From positions 87,747 through 102,472 of the forward strand of contig NW_001914887.1 of assembly GCF_000208925.1 (NCBI RefSeq): a DNA stretch of 14,726 nt, given 5' to 3'. Source of the DNA: Entamoeba histolytica HM-1:IMSS (Eukaryota; Evosea; Mastigamoebida; Endamoebidae). Made by a program: the position numbers and the translations under genes. The notes under the pieces were generated by a model. It saw only the letters and a program-made list of their open reading frames with translations. It was not told the DNA's origin and searched no databases. Positions 7,362 to 14,067 of this stretch are shown piece by piece. Position 1 is the first letter of the stretch. Every line of letters begins with the position of its first letter.

Positions 7362-7453
7362 GGCACGTCATGACCAGACGATAACTGGGAGATTCGAAGC
7401 ATGGGATTATTTTAGGGTTTCGTGTGGTGTCTCTGACGTGCCATCTTCGAATC
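7362..7453 (-). other. Two crossing 9-bp inverted repeats at the SINE 5' end
   Basis: GGCACGTCA (7362-7370) is the exact reverse complement of TGACGTGCC (7434-7442), and GATTCGAAG (7391-7399) of CTTCGAATC (7445-7453). Their order is A-B-A'-B', so in the RNA both helices together would make a pseudoknot. The B helix uses the very first nine bases of the element and its B-box. In copy 1 neither helix is preserved. Confidence 0.6.
7391..7443 (-). promoter_or_regulatory. A-box / B-box-like internal Pol III promoter of SINE copy 2
   Basis: On the minus strand TGGCACGTCAG (7443-7433) matches A-box TRGYNNANNNG at 10 of 11 and CTTCGAATC (7399-7391) matches B-box GWTCRANNC at 8 of 9. The A-box start to B-box end is 53 nt, as in tRNA genes and as in copy 1. 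The A-box lies about 10 nt from the element's 5' end. Confidence 0.6.
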
Positions 7454-7476
7454 TCGATGATATTCTGTAAAATAAA
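7454..7476 (+). repeat. Right 23-bp target-site duplication of SINE copy 2
   Basis: Identical to 6813-6835 over 23 bases. On the minus strand it lies directly before the SINE 5' end. Confidence 0.88.
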
Positions 7477-8244
7477 TAAAAATAATTTTTTATGTTTATG
7501 AGGTATAAAAATACCACTTGGTTATAGTTTGTTTTCTTTCTGTAACTCAATAAAGATTTTTTGCTCTCTGTCATTTTTTTTTCAAAATAAAGACAAAGAC
7601 TTTGGTTATTGTATCTTTTGTTTCATTTGTTTATGTAATTGTAAAATAATCATTTCTTTTAAAACAAGTAAAAATTATAATACAAATATTATCTCTTACA
7701 AAATTTAATTTCTTAACACATTTGTAAGAAATGGTTGTTTAGGTGGTGGTACTTTAAAAACAATAAAAAGAACAAGTATCTAAGTAACTAAAATGAGATT
7801 AAAAAAGGGTAAGTAATAAATATATTTACAGACTAAGAAATGTCTTATTCAACTTCATCAATAGATTTGTTTCTAATGTATGTCTTATTTCTAAGGTATT
7901 GGTTTAATAGATAATGTTTTTATATACTACCAGAAAAAAATAAATAACCTGATTATTAAACGAAGAAAATTTAAGATTCATAAAGTTTAATGTGAAATTA
8001 TGAGAAAGGACAATAAAATAGAGTTATGAAAGATAAGATTAGGAAAATGAAAGAATAAAGAAGAGACAAAACAAAACATAAGAAGAAGATAAAGAAAATA
8101 AAAATGAAATATTATTTGAACATTAGTCAATTTCTTTTATTCATTTTATCCTTTTTCTTCTAAATTAAAAAAACCTCAAAGAAGAGTCAAAGAATAAACA
8201 ATAAAAAAAGAGAATTAAAAAAACAATTAAAAGTTATTCAACAT

Positions 8245-8817
8245 ATGACTGATAGAAATATTAAGTTTCTTGTGGATGAGATGCATAGTAAATTATGTAC
8301 TTGGCTTCGATTACTTGGTTTTGATAGTAAAGGAAGTAAAGACTATGAAGAGAAATATGGTAAAAGTGTAATGGATAAATACCTCATTATAGAAGCGTTA
8401 GAAGAAGGAAGAGTCTTATTGACAGGAGACAAACAAATGTACGAAATTATTATTGATAAATCTAAACGTCAACATAAAGTCTTACAATATAAAGGGAAAG
8501 AAATTCCACATGCTGTAAAAATTAAACAAGACACTCCAATAAATCAATTAATTTCATTACATACAATTATTCCATTAGATTATGAACTAAATTTTAATGA
8601 AATGTGTTGTTCTGTTTGTGGTGGTAAAAATAAGAAAGTAGAAGATAAAAAAGAAATTAAAGATAAAGTGTTAGAAAGTGTTTATAATGAAGTTAATGAA
8701 TTTTGGATTTGTTCCAAATGTAACAAAATTTTTTGGATTGGAAGTCAAACAAAGCATATTATTGAAACTTATAATAAACTGATAAGTAGTTTAAATGATA
8801 AGATTGAATCTAATTAA
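8245..8817 (+). CDS. Mut7-C domain RNase (PIN-like) with C-terminal zinc ribbon
   Basis: A 190-residue protein made only of the Mut7-C module. Residues 6-95 are the PIN-like fold: FLVDEMHSKLCTWLRLLGFDS (8-28) matches the family signature FxxDxMLxxLAxWLRxLGxD, with the probable metal-binding D11, and VLLTGDK (57-63) matches the LLTRD motif (D62). The zinc ribbon is C122/C125 (CSVCGG) and C156/C159 (WICSKCNKIFWIGS), the usual CxxCN...CxxCxxxYWxGS pattern. The family is predicted to be a single-strand ribonuclease; in animals it is fused to a 3'-5' exonuclease (Mut-7/EXD3), whereas bacteria and archaea have it alone or with a ubiquitin-like domain. The stand-alone form here is prokaryote-like. 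The RNA target is unknown. The ATG follows TTATTCA, an Inr-like sequence. Confidence 0.87.
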   Translation: MTDRNIKFLVDEMHSKLCTWLRLLGFDSKGSKDYEEKYGKSVMDKYLIIEALEEGRVLLTGDKQMYEIIIDKSKRQHKVLQYKGKEIPHAVKIKQDTPINQLISLHTIIPLDYELNFNEMCCSVCGGKNKKVEDKKEIKDKVLESVYNEVNEFWICSKCNKIFWIGSQTKHIIETYNKLISSLNDKIESN

Positions 8818-9816
8818 TTTTTTTTTAACTTTTTTTAAAAAATTATTTTAAAATTTAAAAAAGGAAAAGTAATTGCATTTCATTCAATTATTATAATTAA
8901 TCAAATAAACAAATAACTATCTAATAACACTATTGTTATTGTTGATTATCTTGAAATTTCTATAAATTTTATTGGAAAGTATTTTCTCTCATATGAAATT
9001 TAAAAAGAATTAAATATAAAAATATCAATCAATAACATTATTTAAATGACAAAAATTAATGAAAATAAAAAAAAATTTTAAAAAAAATTTTGTATTTTAT
9101 TTTTTATAATGAGAAATAAAAATTTTTGAAGGATCTTTAATTATTAACTTTTTTATATTTTTAAAATAAACAAAATTTAATTCTTTTACTTCATTATCCA
9201 AAGTCATTTAAAACTTTTCTGTAGAATTTGTACATAATACTATTAAACATCTTTAATTTATAAAAAAAAAATAAACAACGTTAATAACTTTTTTTGTTTT
9301 AGTCATTTCTTTATTTATGAAAAAGAAATGATTCAGTAACATTTTATTATTAGTATTTGTATGAAAAAAATTTCATAAATAATTAACTTTTTTTAAATTA
9401 AAAGGAATGTTAATAGATTGTGTGTTTTTATAATACATTCAATTTTTCTATTTTTATCTCAGACAGTTAATAAATTTTTTATATTTGTATTATTTTTAGA
9501 ATTTATTTTGTTTTGTTTCTAAATTAATTAACCGCTTTTTGCTTTGAATTGGGTTGTTTTATTTTAGATAATAATTTTTAATAATATTCTTTAGTATTTT
9601 ATTAATTTAACTAATCTCAAAGGTAAACAAAATTGGAAAAATGATATTCTATGAGATAAAAATAGAAAAAAAACTAAAAATAAAAACATGAAAGTTTAAA
9701 GAAAAATGTAGAAGAAAATAGAAAAAAAGAAAGATTTTAGGAATTATTTTTCATGAAATAATCACTTTTAGGATGAAAAGACAAGAACTTGTAAGTGTTC
9801 ATTCTAATAAGAACAA
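8818..9816. other. AT-rich spacer, nothing recognised
   Basis: About 1 kb made of A/T runs such as the alternating A8/T4 blocks near 9068-9092. I see no gene, tRNA, SINE similarity or clear repeat. The stretch at about 9655-9740 is purine-rich on the + strand, as before the other genes. A short upstream ORF at its end is listed separately. Confidence 0.55.
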
Positions 9817-9820
9817 ATGA
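9773..9820 (+). other. Upstream ORF overlapping the kinase start by ATGA
   Basis: ATG at 9773 opens a 15-codon frame (MKRQELVSVHSNKNK) whose TGA at 9818-9820 overlaps the kinase ATG at 9817. It could reduce or reset translation of the kinase if it is in the mRNA. Entamoeba leaders are short, so transcription may well start downstream of it. CAAGAACTT at 9782-9790 inside it resembles the Entamoeba GAAC promoter element, which would place the start site further right. Confidence 0.3.
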
Positions 9821-11034
9821 GTTTTATCTTTGCAAAAAAAGAGAGCATTGGGAAACGATATTTCAAATTAGTTAAAAATCAATTAAAAGTCTGTGATGGT
9901 TCAAAATATCTTCTTATTAACAAATGTAATTTTAAATTTTCTAATGAAAATGAAAGTACTGTAGAATTAAATGTTAATGAACAATGTAATGATACTTTAA
10001 TTCTTGCAAATACTGGTAAAAAAGAAATAACTATTTCTTTTGAAAAAGGAAAAAATTCAAACAAATATCAACTTGAACCAGTGCCTGCAATTTATAAACT
10101 TAAACCAAATGAAGCTCATGATTTTACATTGAGAATGACACCATTATGTACTTCTAAAATCAATGAAACACTTTATGTTGTAGCACAAAGTAAAAAAGAA
10201 GGTATTGAAAAACAAAAAATCCAGATAGAGTTTTCAACAAAAATAAGTGATTATATTGATAATTGTGATATTGATGAGAGAGAATTTTTAGGACTTAATG
10301 AATACAAAGATATGATTTGGAGAGGGTATTGTCGTGGTAAACCAGTTATAATTGACTATCGTACTAATGAAGATCATCAATTATTTGAAAGAGAAGTAAA
10401 GGTTCTTGAGTCTATGAAATGCCCAACAATTTGTTATTTTTATGGAGCATGTCATTTACCTCATCATGAATGCTTAATTTTTGATTATTATGAACTTGGT
10501 CCATTAAATAAAATTATCTCAGAAAGAGAAATACCATCTGAAAAAATTAGAGCAAAAATATGTTTTGATGTTGCCAAGGCATTATTTTATATGCATGAAA
10601 ATGGAGGAATTCATAGAGATGTAAGATTAGAAAATATTTATGGTATTTCTTTAGAACCATTAATGGAAGTTAATGTTAAACTCGCTGGGTTTTCAAAGGC
10701 ACGAACATTTAGTATCCAACGGAAAGATAAAGAAGAATTTTCTGAAGAAACAGGAACTTCAATTTATATGTCACCAGAACTTCTTCAACATGAAAAATAT
10801 GATACAAAAGTAGATGTTTTTGCATTTGGAGTAACAATGATTCAAGTAATCAACTGGAAAATTTATAAATCAAAAGAATTATTAATGACTGCTTATGAAC
10901 AAGAAAAAGAATTTGGTAATGATTTCCTTTCAAGTGAATTAAAAGATATAATTGAAAGGTGTTTAGAAAAAGAACTAAATAAACGAGCTACAATGGGTGA
11001 TGTTGTACAATTATTTAGAGAATATTTTTCATAA
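9817..11034 (+). CDS. Pseudokinase with N-terminal Ig-like (MSP/ASH-type) domain
   Basis: A 405-residue protein. Residues about 38-142 look like an MSP/ASH-type beta-sandwich (CNDTLILANTGKKEITISF, then YKLKPNEAHDFTLRMTP), probably a protein-binding module. A protein kinase fold of tyrosine-kinase-like type spans about 155-405. Seen in it: helix-C Glu E193, IHRDVRLEN (265-273) with the catalytic-loop D268 and N273, SPE (319-321) in place of APE, DVFAFG (333-338), and the final Arg R391. Missing: a glycine-rich loop, the VAIK lysine (VIID, D180) and the DFG aspartate (GFS at 291-293). The catalytic-loop Lys is Arg270. Loss of both the ATP-anchoring Lys and the Mg-binding Asp argues for a pseudokinase that scaffolds or regulates other proteins. 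No signal peptide or membrane segment is seen. The gene is convergent with the patatin gene, 110 bp away. Confidence 0.85.
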   Translation: MSFIFAKKESIGKRYFKLVKNQLKVCDGSKYLLINKCNFKFSNENESTVELNVNEQCNDTLILANTGKKEITISFEKGKNSNKYQLEPVPAIYKLKPNEAHDFTLRMTPLCTSKINETLYVVAQSKKEGIEKQKIQIEFSTKISDYIDNCDIDEREFLGLNEYKDMIWRGYCRGKPVIIDYRTNEDHQLFEREVKVLESMKCPTICYFYGACHLPHHECLIFDYYELGPLNKIISEREIPSEKIRAKICFDVAKALFYMHENGGIHRDVRLENIYGISLEPLMEVNVKLAGFSKARTFSIQRKDKEEFSEETGTSIYMSPELLQHEKYDTKVDVFAFGVTMIQVINWKIYKSKELLMTAYEQEKEFGNDFLSSELKDIIERCLEKELNKRATMGDVVQLFREYFS

Positions 11035-11144
11035 AAATATATAACAAATCATACCTCATTTTTATAATTATTTGTAGTTAATTCAATGATTTATTTAATA
11101 ATTTTAATGATTTATAAGTTTGACTTTAACTAAAAAAAAATGAA
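11035..11144. terminator. Shared 3' region of the convergent kinase and patatin genes
   Basis: Only 110 bp separate the two stop codons. TAATTATTTG on the + strand near 11065 may serve the kinase 3' end. The two 3' UTRs probably overlap or nearly so. Confidence 0.35.
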
Positions 11145-12590
11145 TTACATCCAATATTTCTTTATCCATTCTTTAAGATTTGTAATATCAATGGTTTTAC
11201 CACATTCAATGATTTTATCACAATCAGAAATTCTATCAAGACGTAAATTATTTGGCATTTTTGGATCTAGTCTAAAGTATCTCTCACCTAATAATTCATG
11301 ACCAATTACTGTACTCATATTTCTTCTTGCATATTGGAATAAGTCAAGAGTTCTTGGTGCCCATTTTAAGAATCCAGCTTTTTGATATTCATTTTGGTCA
11401 ATATAAGGCATATTTGGTGCTCCAGTAGAAATAGAAAAGCAAACCACATCTTTTGGTTTTAAATTAATTCCACCATTTCTACCAAAAAGTACAGGAAATG
11501 CACAAGTGACTGGATTATTTTCAAATAAAGCACCGTCAAGATACCCTTCATAAGAATCAAAATATATAGGAGCAGAGGAAGATCTCATACAAGCATCAAC
11601 TAATTTAATATTACTATTTTCTTCATTAAAATTATTAAATAACACTGAAGCCATTCTTGGGGCTTTTGCACAAACTGAAATAAAAAAAACATTTCGAGGT
11701 AAATCACCAAGTCTTCTATCTCTATAAAATACTTGAAGATATTTTAACATATATTTAGATGTATATAATGGACCGTAAACCCCTCCTCCAATTCTTCTTA
11801 TAAAAACATATTTTGTTATTAATTCAAATAATCTAATTGCTGTTTTAATATCACATCCTAATGCAAATTGTGTTGATAATAAACTTGATGCACTAACTCC
11901 ACAAAAAAGTGATGTACGTGCAAGAAATCCAGGAAACTCTTCTTCTAATCTATCTAATACATATAATTGCATTAATGCTTTAACACCTCCTCCATCTAAT
12001 GAAATAATTCTATATTTTCCTTCAAACAACTGATTTTTAATATCTTTTGTTGCCCACATTGTTCCAGTACTTTTATAATTAATTACAATTGCATTATATT
12101 CTGAATAAAATTCTGCATCTGTTTTATCTTCTAATGAATACCATCTCACTTTTGGTACTTCAATTGTTGGTGGTCCTTCACAATTTTGTGCTATCTCTGG
12201 TAATTTAGATGTTGCTACAGAAAATGCTTCATATGACTTTTGTGGGTTTGGACTATTTGATATTACTCGTAAAATATTTGAATCAAATTGAACATATTTT
12301 ATAAGAAGTTCAATATAACACGGAAATAATTGAACAATTAATGAAAATGCACTTTCTTTAAAACAATTTTCTTCATTTAAAATTTGGTGTTTCTTTTCAA
12401 TAACAAATTTTAATATTCTTTCTAAATACTTTTCTTTATTTTCATTTTTTGTTATATTATTATAACACATTTTAATTATTAAATGAAGTCCACATTCTCC
12501 TTCTTTTGTTTTTTTTTCTAAAAGTTCAAGTGAAGGTAATTCTTCTTGTTCTATAATTCTTTGATAATCTTCTGTTTTAACTTCACTCAT
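11145..12590 (-). CDS. Patatin-like phospholipase with altered nucleophile elbow
   Basis: A 481-residue predicted lipid acyl hydrolase (phospholipase A2-like). Residues 1-145 are helical, of unknown function and perhaps of repeat type. The patatin domain runs from about 195 to 375. DGGGVKA (199-205) is the oxyanion-hole loop. The nucleophile is S233 in GVSAS (231-235), where the family has GxSxG, so the last Gly is Ser235. The second catalytic residue is D352 in LDGALFENNP, and DACMRSSSAPIYF (332-344) is the usual segment before it. So the Ser-Asp dyad is present, but the elbow is unusual. No signal peptide or membrane helix is visible, so a cytosolic enzyme acting on membranes is likely. It is divergent from the DRG gene with 205 bp between them. 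Only one gene copy is seen here. Confidence 0.87.
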   Translation of the reverse strand: MSEVKTEDYQRIIEQEELPSLELLEKKTKEGECGLHLIIKMCYNNITKNENKEKYLERILKFVIEKKHQILNEENCFKESAFSLIVQLFPCYIELLIKYVQFDSNILRVISNSPNPQKSYEAFSVATSKLPEIAQNCEGPPTIEVPKVRWYSLEDKTDAEFYSEYNAIVINYKSTGTMWATKDIKNQLFEGKYRIISLDGGGVKALMQLYVLDRLEEEFPGFLARTSLFCGVSASSLLSTQFALGCDIKTAIRLFELITKYVFIRRIGGGVYGPLYTSKYMLKYLQVFYRDRRLGDLPRNVFFISVCAKAPRMASVLFNNFNEENSNIKLVDACMRSSSAPIYFDSYEGYLDGALFENNPVTCAFPVLFGRNGGINLKPKDVVCFSISTGAPNMPYIDQNEYQKAGFLKWAPRTLDLFQYARRNMSTVIGHELLGERYFRLDPKMPNNLRLDRISDCDKIIECGKTIDITNLKEWIKKYWM

Positions 12591-12795
12591 CCTTTAAAAA
12601 CAAAATTTCTAGTTTCTAGTTTTTAAGAAAAATACTTTTCTTTTTTTTTTTTTTATTATTTAATAAATAATGTTTTGTATGACATTTTATTTCTTATAAA
12701 TAATAAAATTAGTATAAAAAAATAAATTATAAATTATATAATAAATTAACTAATAAATTTATTTCACCTCTTAAAAGTAGTTCTTTACATAAACA
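12591..12795. promoter_or_regulatory. Divergent promoter region between patatin and DRG genes
   Basis: 205 bp between two head-to-head start codons (12590 minus, 12796 plus). It is nearly all A and T, with a T-run at 12640-12653 and a tandem TTTCTAGTTTCTAG near 12606-12619. No clear TATA-like or GAAC motif could be assigned, and no purine-rich leader precedes the DRG gene, unlike the other + strand genes. Confidence 0.5.
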
Positions 12796-13899
12796 ATGTC
12801 TATTCAACAGAAAATCAATGATATTGAATTAGAGTTGTCTAGAACACAAGTAAATAAAGCAACAATGCACCATATTTGCTTATTAAGAGGAAAATTAGTT
12901 AAATATCAAAAAATGTTAGCTCCAACTAAATTTGAAAGTTGTATTACAGGAGAAGAGTTAAAAAGTTTTGAATATGGAGATTCTCGTGTTGGTATTGTTG
13001 GAATGAGTGGAGTAGGAAAAACTACTTTATTTGAACTTATTAAAGAAGAAGATGCTGATGGAAAATATGAGTCTAATGGGTATAAATACATTCCTGGAAT
13101 AATTGAAAATGATGGAAAAAAGCTGGAATTAATTGACATTCCTGCAATTAATGATAATTCTAATGGAAATAAAGGAAAGAATAGAAATAAAATAGGACTT
13201 GATATCGCTAAAACATGTGATTTATTAATTATTCTTTGCGATGGAACAAAAGAAGAAGAATTAAAAGATCTTCTTGTTAATCAATTAGAAGCAGTTGGTA
13301 TTAGAATCAATAAGAAACGACCTTCCATTAGTATTGAAAAAAAAGAAAGAGGAGGAATTAAATTTATCAGTTCATGTGAACAACCAGATTTGACAACAGA
13401 TCGTGTGATTGAACTTGTTCAAAAGGAATTTCTTATAGAAAGTGCTGAAATTAAAACAAATGAAAGAATCACTGAACAAGACTTAATTGATACATTAACT
13501 GGTGATGTAAAATACATTCAATGTCTTTTTGTTTTAAATAAATGTGATGTTTTGGATGATGAAACAAAAGAGACATTAACAAATGAAAAGTCATGGTTAT
13601 GTATTTCTGCTGATGATGGAGAAAATATAGATGTATTATTAGAGAAGATTTGGGAAATTATTGGGTTGTTTAAAGTTTATCCAAAGACAAAAGCAGGAGT
13701 TATAGATCTTGACCATCCAATAATTTTATCTTATCTCACCTCTTCTGTTGAATATTTTTGTTTTAAATACAACAAATCATTATTAAATGATTTTAAATAT
13801 GCCCTGGTATGGGGTAATAGTGTTGCTCATTCACCTCAACAAGTTAACAAAGACCATTTATTACAAGAAGATGATACTGTTCAAATTTTTACTAAATAA
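12796..13899 (+). CDS. DRG-family (Obg-type) GTPase-like protein, switch motifs degenerate
   Basis: A 367-residue protein, exactly the length of human DRG1. The N-terminal helix (KINDIELELSRTQVNKATMHHICLLRGKL) and the C-terminal TGS domain (about 291-366; FKYALVWGNSVAHSPQQ) are textbook DRG. G1 is GMSGVGKT (69-76; usual GFPSVGKS), G4 is NKCD (248-251) and G5 is SAD (271-273). Switch I should read YEFTTLT but reads YESNGYK (91-97), so the Mg-binding Thr is missing. G3 should be DLPG but is DIPA (114-117). The Gly-rich linker before the G domain and the GKGRGRQV segment are also altered (GKNRNKIG). DRGs normally bind ribosomes with a DFRP partner. Here nucleotide binding may persist while the GTP switch is probably lost, as for a paralogue with a structural role. 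It is not the orthodox DRG1 or DRG2. Confidence 0.88.
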   Translation: MSIQQKINDIELELSRTQVNKATMHHICLLRGKLVKYQKMLAPTKFESCITGEELKSFEYGDSRVGIVGMSGVGKTTLFELIKEEDADGKYESNGYKYIPGIIENDGKKLELIDIPAINDNSNGNKGKNRNKIGLDIAKTCDLLIILCDGTKEEELKDLLVNQLEAVGIRINKKRPSISIEKKERGGIKFISSCEQPDLTTDRVIELVQKEFLIESAEIKTNERITEQDLIDTLTGDVKYIQCLFVLNKCDVLDDETKETLTNEKSWLCISADDGENIDVLLEKIWEIIGLFKVYPKTKAGVIDLDHPIILSYLTSSVEYFCFKYNKSLLNDFKYALVWGNSVAHSPQQVNKDHLLQEDDTVQIFTK

Positions 13900-14067
13900 T
13901 TTTCTTTTTAAAGTAATTCTTTTTATTCCTTTTATTTCATAAAGAACAAATTGTTAATTAAATATTTCAGTATTTATTTAAAGAAAATAAACGGTATATA
14001 TGACAAAATAATACAAACCCTGATTTTATGAAAAAAATTTAAAAGAAGGAATTTGATAAAAAGAAGA
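13900..14067. other. Short spacer between DRG-like and Grc3-like genes
   Basis: 168 bp. The DRG stop codon itself is part of a TAATTTTC motif and is followed by T-rich sequence, a normal Entamoeba 3' end. The last 40 bp are purine-rich on the + strand (AAAAGAAGGAATTTG, AAAAAGAAGAATG) and lead into the next ATG. Confidence 0.45.

Larger units (their letters stand above)
6836..7453 (-). mobile_element. SINE-like retroposon, minus strand, about 618 bp
   Basis: Non-coding element between perfect 23-bp direct repeats, so inserted by target-primed retrotransposition and recently. Read on the minus strand it starts at 7453 (GATTCGAAGATGGCACGTC), has A-box-like and B-box-like motifs in the first 63 nt, a block of loose repeats of about 27 nt, and ends in a run of Ts. 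There is no TTTT on the element's sense strand until that terminal run. Length and internal repeats resemble the described EhSINE1 group, which is moved by the Entamoeba LINE machinery, but I cannot confirm the family from memory of its sequence. No open reading frame of note is present. Confidence 0.85.
6715..8244. other. Gene-poor stretch holding a young SINE
   Basis: About 1.5 kb without an intact coding sequence. 6715-6812 is 3' flank of the TLDc gene. 6813-7476 is the SINE with its duplications. In 7477-8244 I see only a small hairpin (GGTAT/ATACC at 7502-7515) and, at about 7995-8105, a purine-rich stretch on the + strand leading into the Mut7-C gene. Confidence 0.6.

Noticed and set aside
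7391..7443. A true tRNA gene
   Set aside because: The A-box and B-box-like motifs are present but no acceptor or anticodon stem can be drawn; the element is better explained as a SINE.
9791..9811. GTAAGT...AAG as a tiny intron in the kinase leader
   Set aside because: Only about 20 nt, and Entamoeba introns usually start GTTTGT, end in TAG and are about 50-100 nt long. It would not give a better protein start.
8818..9816. Decayed gene or CRISPR-like repeats in the long AT-rich spacer
   Set aside because: No regular repeat spacing and no reading frame with protein-like composition was found on either strand.
9879..10064. 61-codon minus-strand frame opposite the pseudokinase
   Set aside because: It is antisense to well-supported coding sequence and has no recognisable motif.
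12906..13139. 77-codon minus-strand frame opposite the DRG gene
   Set aside because: It is antisense to the conserved G1 and G3 region, so it is a shadow of the real gene.
3270..13899. A co-transcribed metabolic or defence cluster
   Set aside because: The genes have separate spacers with their own 3'-end motifs, mixed orientation and unrelated functions; nothing indicates an operon-like system.
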